Assembly: GCF_008831285.2 (NCBI RefSeq)
Contig: NC_045139.1
Location: 5,492,704 to 5,556,703 of the forward strand
DNA from: Nymphaea colorata
Lineage: Eukaryota; Streptophyta; Magnoliopsida; Nymphaeales; Nymphaeaceae
DNA length: 64,000 bases
Direction of reading: 5' to 3'
The notes beneath the pieces were generated by a model that searched no databases, was not told the DNA's origin, and saw only the letters and a program-made list of their open reading frames with translations. Numbering within the stretch: position 1 is the first letter of the stretch; every line of letters starts with the position of its first letter. Both the position numbers and the translations under genes were made by a program. This document shows positions 23,410-34,400 of the stretch, one piece after another.

Positions 23410-23600
23410 ATTTCAAGCATACAAAAATGCTTGAAGACCAAACCCATGAACACGCCGATGGCCACATTCGTAAAATTATTTGCGAGTCACAGCTCGAAGT
23501 TCAAGGATGTTACTTTATATTGAAGTATTGTGGAAGCATTGGGATATGTGTCCCTCACCCAGCCTGATATTGCCTTTTGTGCAAATAGGGTTGTTTGCAT
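23410..23600 (+). pseudogene. Copia polyprotein scrap, end of RT
   Basis: Reads CLKTKPMNTPMATFVKLF, then SKFKDVTLY, a TGA at 23521-23523, then SIVEALGYVSLTQPDIAFCANRV. This is the copia RT C-terminal block (LYRSIVGALQYLTLTRPDI.FAVN.V). It ends just where the scrap at 11544 begins in the polyprotein. Confidence 0.85.
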
Positions 23601-23859
23601 CCCAAAAATTATTTAGGTTTGGTTTTTTTAGTGTATTAAAAATAGTTTTTATTTTCAAAAGAAGAAAAGGGATTAGTTGGCTTGCCCATTCGTGACACCT
23701 TTATCATGTGTAACTAACCTTCATTCTCCATGCATTTTATATTCACCCAAACATTATCTTGAACCTATATGTGAAGTGGTACTTGGTAAAGAAGTTAAAA
23801 CTAAATAATGTGAAGGAAATTTTTTTTAGAAGAAAGTATTCCATAAACTTTTATCAAGA

Positions 23860-24240
23860 CACTTAGAGAGAGAGAGAGATAAATATTTTAAGAGAGAGAA
23901 AATATAGATAGAGAAAAACTAGTCAAAGAGCAAGAGATTTTAAGAGAACATTAAGAGAGAGAAAAATAAATATTTATAAGCGAGTGTAAAGAAATAAAGC
24001 GAAAAACTAGTAGAAGAGAGAGATTTTAAGAGAAAACCTAGTAAAAGAGCAAGATATTTTAAGAGAAAAATGAGCGAATGGGAGAGAAATAAATATTATT
24101 AAGAAAGAAGAAAATTAGTAGAACAGCAGGGGAGTTTAAGAGAAAAATGTGTGCAAGAGGGAGAGAGAGATAAAGATTTTGAAAAGAGAAAAAAATAAAG
24201 AATGAAAAACTAGTAGAATAGCAAAAGATTTTAAGAAAAA

Positions 24241-24294
<54 letters not shown>

Positions 24295-24470
24295 TGTAAA
24301 TAATATTTTTAAGGGAGAGAAAAGAAATAGATAAAGGAAAATTCGTAAAGAGAGATGTTAAGAGAATAATCAGAGAGATATAAAGATATAAATATTATAA
24401 GAGAAAAAAATAAGAAAAAATGAGAAAGAGTGAATAAAAGAAGTAAGAAAAAATGATCTATTAACGAGAT
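23860..24470 (+). repeat. Purine-rich minisatellite
   Basis: About 600 bp almost free of cytosine, built of diverged units of roughly 70-115 bp with 'agagagagaaa', 'aataaatattt', 'gaaaaactagtagaa' and 'gcaagagattttaagag'. A (GT)n(GA)n tract at 24243-24294 lies within it. The strong strand asymmetry could allow triplex or other non-B DNA (inference). Confidence 0.8.
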
Positions 24471-24899
24471 ATTTTAACCCCCCTTTTTCTTTTTATATAG
24501 AAATTAAGATGTTGGAGGTAATTTCCAAAATTTTCAACTTCAATAATTTTATGTAGGCAAGAGAGGAAATTGGGCTCATGGACAGAGAACTTATTTTTGA
24601 AATTTTTTAAAAAATAAGATATATATATATATATATATTGACAAAATTAAAAAAATCCTTTACTCTTATGTATTGCAAAAAAGTATGCCTTTCCCACCAT
24701 TGGCTGCGGGAGATAGAGACTAAACTATAAAAGAAAAAACCAACTATCAATTAAGAAGGCTTTTCTTGTGCTTCAATCCCGTTAGGAAGACACTCTTTTA
24801 AATGTGGATCACTCTTTTAAGACTATTAATAGGAAAATCAATAGGTAGTTTATCAATGGAATGAGGATTTGAAAGATGTCAAAATGAGGGAGGATTTTT

Positions 24900-25080
24900 T
24901 CTTTCAGGGGCGAGCCAAATGGTCCAACGAACTTATCCAGATAGACCTAAACTAAACCCAAATCCAAAAAATACATTACGCAGCTAAAAAAATTTAATTT
25001 TTTTAATGTAATTCTTTTTTTTTTCAATTAGCTGGGGTGGGGCCATGGCCTAGGCAGCCCCACGCCCTCTGCCCTAGTGA
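24900..25080 (+). repeat. 'aggggcgagcc' dispersed repeat, copy A
   Basis: Starts 'ttcaggggcgagccaaatgg', has 'gtccaacgaacttatcc', 'aaaaatacatta' and 'caattagctggggtgg', and ends in 'ggcctaggcagccccac'. The same order appears at 61290-61470, inverted at 61585-61740, and again at 61740-61920. Non-autonomous, class unknown. Confidence 0.7.
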
Positions 25081-25387
25081 AAACCAATCGTAGCGATAAT
25101 ACTAAAATGCATCTAACATCTATGTATTCACAGTGTTTTTCCCGATTTGGACAATCTCCAACCTCAAAATTCAACATAAAAGAAAAAAAAATCCCACCAC
25201 AAGCTCTCATCCTCATCGTTCGTCCTTCTATCAATAGAAAAATCAACTAGCCATACATGCACATTATCTACTCATATAGATGTAACGAAGGCAAAAGAAA
25301 AATCATGCCTATTTGAGCTGATCAAATAAACAAGACTTGGCTTCACGTTGCTCATGCTTGCGGTGCATTCAAGAGTGGCTTTTGGCT

Positions 25388-25663
25388 CTAAATAAGAAAT
25401 TTCAATAGCTCTCTTACATGGCTATGGGAAGATGATAAGGGAAGAGCAAGAGAAAATGAGATTACATGCCTCAGATGGTATAGTTCAAGAACAGATGAGT
25501 CCTTTACTTTAACTGGAAGACGATCTCCTTGTAATTCAAGTACTATTCTTAAGTTGGCACTTGTTCTGAAAATTGCTACTTGTTTATCGTTCAAAGCATA
25601 AGTGTAAATGAATTCACCACGACCAATTTCCCACCAATCGATCTTTATACATTTTCTTACCAA
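25388..25663 (-). pseudogene. Possible protein-coding scrap, unidentified
   Basis: The minus-strand frame encodes IDWWEIGRGEFIYTYALN, then VAIFRTSANLRIVLELQGD and SVLELYHLRH, with a balanced composition unlike chance A+T-rich ORFs. I do not recognise the family. A diverged 91-bp tandem copy of its beginning lies at 25681-25760. It may be a captured exon or gene relic. Confidence 0.3.
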
Positions 25664-25807
25664 TTCATGTGTATCTACCGTTCAAGGATAACTTATAAAT
25701 GAATTCACCAAGACCAATTTCCTCCAAATAGATTTTCATACTTTTTTCTTGCCAAAATCTGTTCTTTTTATGTTAAAAACTTCTATTTCTGCCTATCATT
25801 TTGGCTT

Positions 25808-26060
25808 TGAGAAAACTAGAGAAGAACAGAGAAGGCTGGAGAGAACATTATGTTTATTGATCCCTTTGAACATGTATATAGTACAAGAAATGCATCGTTA
25901 CAATATCTTTGCTGAGTTATCGACACACGATTTTAGGAACACAAGATCATGTTCATCCATATCTTTCCATGTGTATCCCTATTCTCTCGAAATGCATCTT
26001 AATCCACCAAGAATGATGCATAACAGCTCTTGATAAGGCTCTGATCCTTTATTCTTGACA
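25808..26060 (-). repeat. 3' LTR of the copia element
   Basis: 253 bp. On the minus strand it starts TGTCAAGAATAAAGG right after the polypurine tract and ends TAGTTTTCTCA. Confidence 0.93.
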
Positions 26061-26067
26061 CTCCCCC

Positions 26068-27560
26068 TCAAACTAAGGCATAAAGATTTTTTATGCCCAG
26101 TTTGGATAACAAATGTTTGAATGTCTCTTTGCCTAACGCCTTGGTAAAGAGATCGGCCAGCTGCTCTTTGCTTCTGACATAGCATGTTCTGGTTTCACCT
26201 TGACTGATTTTTTCTCGTACTACATAACAATCAATCAATATATTTGGTGCGCTCGTGAAATACTGGATTGGCTGCAATATGTATTGCAGCCTGATTGCCG
26301 CAATACAAATTTACTGGTAGTGAGTGTTGAACACCTAAGTCATATAATAAATATCTTAACCATGTTATCTCACAAACAGCATTTGCCATAGCTCAGTTTT
26401 CCATGATATTAGAGATGCTCCAAGGAGAACACAATAGCCAATGATGGATCTTCGTGTTTCAAGACAGGTAGCCCAATCTGAGTCACAAAATACACTTACT
26501 TGAAAATTATTTTCTTTGTCCAATAAAATGCCTTGTTCTGGATTCATTTTAATAAATCTAACAAGTCTCAGGGCAGCTTAAAAATGTGATTACTTTGATG
26601 TATGCATGAAGCGACTTAGTACATGAATGGCAAACTGAATATCTGGTCTTGTGATACTCAAATAAATTAGGCGCCCAACCAGTCTTCTATGTTTTATCAG
26701 ATCCTTCATTTCTTCACTTTAAGTAGTATCTAGATCATGTTTCTGCTCCACGGGAATTCTTGCTGGCTTTGCGCCTAACAATCTGACCTCATTATAGTGT
26801 TGAGTGCATAATTTTGTTGTGAAAAATATATTCATTCAGTTGACCAGGCAATTTCTAGGCCCAAAAAATATTTAAGATTGCCAAGATCTTTCATGCATAA
26901 CTTTTGGCACAAGAAAGACTTAAATTTTTTCACAAATCCTCCATATTACTGGCAATGATCAAGTCATCCACATATACTAAAACAGCCCAAAAACACATCT
27001 TCTTGTTTAAGAGTAAATAGTGATTTATCTGCTTTGGATTGTATAAATCCAAATTCTTTAAGTGTCATACATAATTTGTGAAACCAATTTCTTGGAGACT
27101 GCTTAAGGCCATAGAGAGATTTATGAAGCTTACACACTAAGTTCTCCCCTTTACGGCTATATCCTTGTGGTATTTGCATATACACTTCCTCAAGCAAATT
27201 GCCATGTAGGAAGACATTATTTACATTCATTTGATATAGTAACCAACCTTTTGCAGCAGCGACTGAAAGAAGGGTTTGAACTGTTACCATTTTGGCAACT
27301 AGAACAAATGTTTCATTGTAATCTAATCCCACTTTCTGTGAAAATCCTTTTGCTACTAGATGAGCCTTGTATCGTTCGATGGGTCCTTCTGGCTGAAATT
27401 TTACTTTGTATACCCATTTACAAGTGATGGGTTGGATGTCTGTTGGTAGAGTAGTCAAAGTCCATGTTTTATTGTCCCGTAATGCACTTATTCTAAGAAC
27501 ATGGCATCTCGCCAATCTTTAAGTTTACTGGCCTCTTCGTAGGATTCTGGTTCAAAAATT
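26068..27560 (-). pseudogene. Copia RT and RNase H (broken)
   Basis: 27,515-26,964 encodes RT: NKTWTLTTLP, CKWVYKVKF, GLDYNETFVLVAKM, the NVNNVFLHG block (usually DVKNAFLHG, so the catalytic Asp reads Asn), YGLKQSPRNW. The end of RT is frameshifted. 26365-26547 is RNase H (VFCDSDWATCLETRRSIIGYC) and 26068-26277 its end (SKEQLADLFTKAL). Several frame breaks and the altered catalytic Asp mark it as dead. Confidence 0.88.
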
Positions 27561-28900
27561 GATGCTATAGAGGCTAAAAAAATGGAATGATTAGAAGAGA
27601 AATGATGTAAAGAAGTAAACTTGGAAAGATGATACTTCGTACCTATTACAGGATTTGCAATCGAGTCGTCGTTGATCAAAGGTGTCGAAATTAGAGAACA
27701 ATAAAAATCTTTCATCCAAGTGGCTGGTCTGTTTCGATAAGAGGATCTTCTAAGGTGTTTAGTTGGCTCAAATTCCAAGGCATGGCTTGATTGCATGGTT
27801 TCTCTATTGATGTTTTGGATTTCAGACAAAATATATCATGAGTTGGAACAAGTGTCTCACTACCTTCAGACATGTTTGGGTCTTCACTAAGTTCAGCCGT
27901 AGGTGATGCTTCATTGTCAAACGACACTTCTTTGAATGGGCCAATCATACTGTCTTGGGTTATTGGCATAGGCAAAACAATCGATCTTTCTTCCTCCTTG
28001 ACTTGTTGGAATGGAAAAATATTTTCATATAAAACAACATCCCAATTAGTAAAAAGTCTCTTGTTTTCTAAATCATAGACCTTGTATGTTTTTTGTCTTT
28101 CAGGGTAACCAATGAAGATGCATTTATGCACTCTAGTGTCGAATTTCCCTTTGTAGTTGTTGTTGGTAGCATAGCAAAGGGAGCCAAAGACACGTAGATG
28201 TTCAAATGATGGTTTTTTTTAAATAATTTTTCAAATGAAAATAAATTTTCAAATGGAGCTATGCCTCCCAAGGTAGGTGTAGGAGTACGATTAATAAGAT
28301 AAGTGGTGGTTAAAACACATTCACCCCAAAATTGATTTGGTAAATTTGTTTCAAAACGAAGGGTCCTCGCTACTTCAAGGAGATGACGATGTTTGCGCTC
28401 TACCACTCTGATTTGTTATGGTGTGGCGACACAACCATGTTGGTGAATGGTACTTTGTTGATTGAGAAAAAATTGCATTTCATGAGAAAAAAGCTTGGTA
28501 CCATTATCAGAAAGCTTGGTACCATTATCAGATCTCACATTTTTAATGGTGACACTAAATTGATTTTTTATTAAGGCAAAAAAAAATTCATAAGATATAA
28601 TGTTTCATGTTTTTGTCTCATTAAAAAAGTCCATGTGATGCGAGTATAATCATCCACAATACTCAGAAAATAATGTGCTCCGGTAAGTGTTGACCGTGAA
28701 TATGGACCTCAAATGTCACAATGAATTAATTCAAAGGCTTCTTAGTAGAAATATCACTTAAATCAAATTTCAAATGTGTTTATTTTGCTCGATGACAAGC
28801 ATCACAACAAATATCTTTATTCAAGTAGCAATTCAACCCTAAATAAGAATGAACTAACCTAAGTCGAGAAGTTGAAAGATGACCAAACCGCCTATGCCAT
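27560..28900 (-). pseudogene. Copia integrase (broken), with in-frame 21-bp duplication
   Basis: 28068-28406 holds the end of the core and linker (VERKHRHLLEVARTLRFE, FWGECVLTTTYLINRTPT). 27712-28131 follows with [20 protein letters not shown]. At 28491-28533 the 21-bp unit encoding the SDNGTKL motif around the second catalytic Asp is tandemly repeated. 28780-29025 is the gag-pre-integrase region (LWHRRFGHLSTSRL, CDACHRAK). Stops separate these blocks. Confidence 0.85.
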
Positions 28901-29089
28901 AGGTCTTGAGACGAGGTTATGTCAAAGCATTTTGTAGGTGAAGCCAATGATTTAAATTCATATGGTCCTTCTCTTTCTTCACCCTGACCAATCGTCGTCC
29001 TCGATGCCAGTCTTGCAAGACACAATGTGTGGGAAAAAAGGTTACCGAGCAGTTTAGTGTCTTGGTTAGTTGACTAACTGATAACAAAT

Positions 29090-30310
29090 TTACTTTGAAA
29101 GAAGGAACGCACAAAGTTTGTCAAGAGTAAAAGAAGAAAAGTGAATGTCACCGGTTTGATGAGCAGGGATTACATTGCCATTTGGAAGGTTTATGGGTGT
29201 CTGACAAGTTTTCAGATTTTGGAGGAAGGAGTTGTTGGCACAAATATGTTGACTTGCTTCGAAATCTATAATCGAAGGTTTACAATTGAGATTACATGAA
29301 GAGATATTACCTACGAAGTTGATTGAGGCAGTTTGATCTTTAACGAGTGACGAGAGTTTCTGGTACTTGTCTGTAGTGAAAGAAGGCACAACTCCCATGT
29401 TACCTTGACTACCACTACCAACACCATCGACAGTATGGAGGTCTGTTACTTTCTGGTTTTGTGTTATAGTTGCAACCATGGAAGACTTGAAATTTGGGTC
29501 ATAAAGCCGATGCCCAGCAGGATAGCCGATTAGCTTATAACACTTTTCCTTTATATATCTTGTACCATGACAATAGCTGCACATAGGCTTTCTCTAACGT
29601 CTTCCATTATTTTGTTTAAATTGAAAGTTCCGTCTTCCTATTATAATTGCAAGTGATGGCTAGAGCAGCCTCAGAATATGACAACGTGAATCTTGCTTCA
29701 CGTTGTTTTCCCTCTTGTAGAACTAAAACATAAACTTTGTTAAAGTTAAGGCAATGGATCAAGGAGTAAGATCTAACCACGAATTGCTCCATACGAGTCA
29801 TTTAGCCCCATCAAGAATTGGATTACTCTTTCTCTTTGAATATGGTCTGAGTAAATTCTCATAGCACCACACGAACAAAGCGGTACGAGAGAATAAGAAT
29901 TAAGTTCATCCCATAGCGCCTTATTTTTTGTGTAGTACATGGTAACTGATAGTCTTTTGTTGAAGTCGACATATAAAACTCTACAGTTGATATATTCTTG
30001 GTGCTAAAGTCTGAGTAAACCTATTTTTCAATCTTCCCACACATCTTGAGCAGAAGTAGCATAAGTAATACTAACAGCAATTCTTTGCTAATAGAATTTA
30101 AAATCTATGAAAGAATCGTATTATTGCATCTAACCCATAAGGCACGATTCTTATCTCTTTCATTTGTCTCTTTGATGGATTCATCTATAAAGCCTAATTT
30201 ATTTTTGGTAGACGAATCCATTATCATGTCTCTACTCCAAATGACATAATTGTCATCGTTAAGTGGTTCAGATACCAACACACGTCCGGGATTATCAGAA
30301 TGATGTAAAA
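29090..30310 (-). pseudogene. Copia gag and protease (broken)
   Basis: The gag start at about 30300 reads HSDNPGRVLVSEPLNDDNYV, then NKLGFIDESIKETNE and WILNSISKE, the typical copia gag N-terminus. 29090-29584 carries a zinc-knuckle remnant CSYCHGTRYIKEKCYKLIGYP, with the usual His replaced by Tyr, and a protease start IIDFEASQHIC where IIDSGAT.HIC is expected, so the catalytic DSG is lost. Confidence 0.82.
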
Positions 30311-30437
30311 AGAAAGATAGAATCTCTCATCACGTGAAAATTTTCTGAATTGTTGATGTCGCCAATATATAGTTCCTTCTAGCTTAACGAGGGGTCCTGT
30401 ACAGCACCCAAACAAAGAAGTGGTATGCGGTCGACGA

Positions 30438-30821
30438 TTTTCGAGAGCGTCGATGAAGGCGAATCCTGGCCACTACGTCGCTCGTATAATAGTCTGCATC
30501 CCGTCGAACAAGAATGGATGCCCCTCCATCAAACAGTTGAAGCTCCTCCGCATCGGTCACCTCTACCGTATGGGTAGCTTCGAAGAGGTTCTGAAGAAAT
30601 TCTTGGGGAGGAAATACGCCAAGTTGAACCGGATGATGCCTCTGCGAAAACAGAGGGAATGGCTGGAATCGAGGCAATCGGTGCTATCTCGGAGACAATT
30701 GACCGCTGAAAAACCGGTTAATCAGGTAGAGACTGACGACGTCCGGGCAAGGAGAGGCCGATTCGTGGGGAGGCAGAGTCAGTGGCTGCCGGCGTTGCAG
30801 AGAGGGATCCCGTTGAGATGA
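30438..30821 (+). pseudogene. Captured PADRE/DUF4228 protein fragment, antisense in copia
   Basis: Plus-strand frame: FSRASMKANPGHYVARIIV, LKLLRIGHLYRMGSFEEVLKK, GRKYAKLNRM, ending RGRFVGRQSQWLPALQRGIPLR and a stop at 30821. PADRE (DUF4228) proteins show ASEVM..NPGHYV, V.LLRP.D.L.LG.VYRLI...EV, KKYAK.K and a C-terminal RQWRPSLQSI. The PTDTL-type loop before GHLYR is missing. No intron is seen. It lies opposite to the element's own genes, between PBS and gag. Host PADRE proteins are stress-responsive and of unclear biochemical role. Confidence 0.7.
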
Positions 30822-30925
30822 AACTGAATACGAAAAAAACAGGTGCTGAAGAAGATCGACGAGAAGAATATTGCAATTGAGGCGGTGGATAAGGAAAGCC
30901 GACCCAAACGGCTCGATCAGACGCC

Positions 30926-31119
30926 GGTTTTCAGAAGAGGAAGGAAGCGCCGTTGGCGACGGCCATCTGCGGTCTAAAACTCCTGTGCAGTACTGGCAAA
31001 GCTGCTTGGTTCGCCGGCCCTTCTTTCCTCTTGGTCATCATTCCGTTCATTGTTGAGATAAATCGGGAGCATAGCAGATGAAGGGGCTCCAGTTGCAGCA
31101 GGCCAGCCTTCTAGACGCT
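30926..31119 (+). pseudogene. Captured TOM9/TOM22-like fragment, antisense in copia
   Basis: The plus-strand frame at 30962 reads LKLLCSTGKAAWFAGPSFLL, VIIPFIVEINRE, then after a frameshift near 31070 GLQLQQASLLDA (31084-31119). Plant TOM9 (the TOM22 equivalent of the mitochondrial outer-membrane import complex) has KKLLRSTGKAAWIAGTTFL, VPLIIEMDRE and ELQQASLLGA in this order. The membrane segment is preserved; the N-terminus is not recognisable. With the PADRE piece it forms a G+C-rich island inside the element. Confidence 0.75.
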
Positions 31120-31152
31120 GAAGTAATTCCTTCGACTTTACTGTCTTTCCTT

Positions 31153-31165
31153 CTCTCTGATACCA
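31153..31165 (-). other. Copia primer-binding site
   Basis: The minus strand reads TGGTATCAGAGAG immediately after the LTR end, complementary to initiator tRNA-Met as usual for copia. Confidence 0.9.
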
Positions 31166-31419
31166 TGAGAAAACTAGAGAATAACAGAGAGGGTTGGAGA
31201 GGACTATTGATCCCTTTGAACATGTATATAGTACAAGAAAGGCATCGTTACAACATCTTTGCTAAGTTATCAACACACGATTTTAGGAACAAAAGATCAT
31301 GTTCATCCATATCTTTCCATGTGTATCTCTATTCTTTCAAGGTGATCATGTGCATCTTAATCCACCGAGAATGATGCGTAACAGCTCTTGGTAAGGGCTC
31401 TGATCCTTTCTTCTTGACA
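31166..31419 (-). repeat. 5' LTR of the copia element
   Basis: 254 bp. Pairs with 25808-26060. Differs by a short insertion near 31339-31351 and a gap near its plus-strand start. Confidence 0.93.
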
Positions 31420-31424
31420 GGCTT

Positions 31425-34400
31425 GTTAGAAAATCATATAGATTTCCATCAACTATCAAATAGTTTGAATACAATCATTTAATTTAACAATTGGGTGCTC
31501 TGCCACCCTCTGTTAATTTTCGAACCAAACAAAACAAGGTGCAGCAGCGCTGACATTTTGCCCTCCAACTTCATAAAAACTAAAACAGAAAGATCTAAAA
31601 AAAGATAGGTCAAATCTGCATTGTCAAAAGTCCAATTAAGAGCACTTAGCAATTGAGAGAGAGAGAGTGAGGGAGAGGAAGATGAAAAGAGGCAGAGTCC
31701 AGCACGAGCCCATCGCGCCCTCTGCTTCTGCAACAAGGTGCTTCTGACTTGTTGAAGAAGCTTTCCAAGGGTCACCTAGGTGCTCTCCTTTCCACTGGTT
31801 GAAGATGAAGGTTGGAAAAGAATAAGAATCCCAAGGTTGAAGATAAAGAAGTGTTGAAAGATCGAGAGAAGAATAGATGAAGGAAGAGAGATGAAAAGTA
31901 CTTCCAAGCTCTTAGTTGGAGGGCTCAAGTAGCTTATACCAAGGATCAACTTACGTAAACTTAAGTAAGATCACTTGAGTAAGATCAATAAGATCACATG
32001 TAAAAGATTATTTTCATCGCGACAATAAACAGCTACATGGGATTCCCCCCTTGCTAGCAATATCATCATTCCTAGCCACAATGTGGCTCCGTTTCTGGTT
32101 TACTTAAGTGGTCTTGCCAGTACCCTTGTTTTGAATGGAAAAAAGTTGTTAAAAGCGACTTGTTTAAAGCATCTTCAAGCTCGAGTCTAATTAATGTTTA
32201 AAGAGCATTAACAAACAGGGTGAAGAGTGGAAATTGCTTGGTTCTGAGGGTTCGTCGGAGCTTTACAATTTAAAAAATTATGATTCTCATTTTTAAACGA
32301 GGTGTACTTATATGCAAGAAAGTGTAGTTGGATATCAATGTTTTAACTTTTATGAAGTGTATTTATGTGCTTGTAATGTGTTTGTCTCCTGTTTACATTT
32401 GCATGCAAAATTTAACTGTACAGCATCATTTACAATATACAATTAAGTACTTAGCCTTAGAGTCAGTGTTTCTACATTCAAAAACTTTATTTTGGTAGTG
32501 ACTTATTTTCTGGTCGCATTATAGTAATTACTTTCATACTTAATTTCGATTATTAAGCTTACAAATAGGACTCGTGATTTCAAAATTTACTACAAAATTT
32601 AATATAGCACCTCTTTTTCTAGTTCAAAAATGCAATTAGTATTCTTGTATGTGCCAATTGTGGGTATGGACGATTAAATTTAGACTAGGAGAAGGGTGTG
32701 CTTAAGGGGCTGTTTGGTAAGAGTAACTTCATGTTGTTGTTTCACGAACTTTTCCCAAAAAATGGTGCAAATTCATAGAACACTGTAAACAAGTGTTGCA
32801 TGAATCTACTTCATTTTTTTAGGGCAAATTCATGAGATAATAACAATGTGTTATTGCTGTCAAATGAGTACTAAGAAAATAATCCAAAACATGTCAAGGG
32901 CTTTTAGTGGTTGAAGTTGGACAGGTTGGCTTCCAACCTAGAACTTGCACTAACGACTTGGAAACTTTGAACCACTGAGGATCTTGAACAAGGCTTGTAA
33001 GTTACTTGGCTTATGGAACCTTGAATTTGACCTGGTTCTACCAAGAACTTGGCTTGGTTCTCACAACTAACAATTTAGAAAACTCATAAAAAGTTAGTTG
33101 ACCATCTATGTGAGCATAGGAGACCCACCGCCTCACAAACAACCAACTATCTCACCCAACCCTTTGTCCCTCTAGGATACAGGGTCCGTTTTTTGTGTTT
33201 TCGGGTGCGCCCCCAATTGCACTTCAACTTACACGTCGGTGTTCTTGCTACCTCACCTGACCAAGCCAATTGCACCAACCCCCTCAAAAACGGGTTGGGA
33301 TCCATTGGATGCGGAAAGAATGACCATAAATTTCAAAGCAATTTATGTTGTGTTTGAGACAATTCTCTTTTTCCCAGTCCTCTATTGGTGGCTTCTCTAC
33401 CCAAACCCCAATAGAGTTTGTCATGCTTTCTCTCATAGCAATAGTTTAACTTCATGGCTTCTTTTTTCCCAAGGTGAGGATAGCAGATGGAATGAATTGC
33501 TCTTCATCAATCTCTTCGCACTTGAAGAATATTTAAAACTTTGCAGCTTAGCCTTCTTGACTTTATCCATCTGACCAGCCCATTAATATGCCATCATACC
33601 TTCGGAAAACTGCATTCAATCTGGGAAGATTGAGGTGAATATATTGCTAACCTCTAGGTTTGAAACTTAGGTCCTTACATTGGTTTTATATATAGTTATA
33701 GAGTTATTTGCATTTGACTTCATGTCTTTCAACTCTGAAGCTTTCCTTTAATAACCTTTTCTATTTCATCCATATGACTAGCTCATTCATATGCCCCAAA
33801 GATTAAGGCAGGTTCATAAAACACTAGAACTATTGGTACATGGGCATGCCCCAATATTTGGGGTAAAGTGTTCCTACTGCTAAATGACCCCTAAAAGTTC
33901 CTTTAATTCAAGTATCTCAACTTTTAACTCAATCATGTAAATGATTAATTTCTCTATGACTTCATATTTTCCTTATTTTCTTTTTTTTTTTGGTAGTTTA
34001 GAGGCATGACTTAGTTTGATCTTTGATCAACATATGCATGTTGATACTTCCCCCTTTCTAGAAGCAACTCATCATGAATCAAAATCATTCCAAGAAATGT
34101 GGTTCATAAAGAAAACGCAACTACAAAATTCTACCAGGCTTAAATCCCAGCTTAATTTCCCATTTAATTATTTTTTGCGAAATTATAGCTTCCTTTATGT
34201 CACTTTTAAGAATATGTCAAACTAATACAAAATAAAGTGATGCATACACTGGAAAAAATTAGATACACCACAAATGATAAATGTCTAACACTTGAGACAA
34301 CCTTATGTTTCAATTAAACCCAGGGGCGGAACCAAGGGTGGGGGCGCATGAGCCTTGGCACCACCCTAATTTTTTTATAAAAAAAATGACATAAATTTTG

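Larger units (their letters stand above)
25808..31419 (-). mobile_element. Complete Ty1/copia element with captured host gene pieces
   Basis: Bounded by LTRs 25808-26060 and 31166-31419 in TG...CA form and flanked by the perfect 5-bp target duplication GGCTT (25803-25807 and 31420-31424). The minus-strand order is LTR, PBS, antisense host fragments, gag, protease, integrase, RT, RNase H, PPT (GAGGGGGAG, next to 26061), LTR. LTRs differ by about 17 substitutions plus small indels by eye (about 93% identity). Coding parts have stops and frameshifts, so it is now inactive. Confidence 0.93.
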
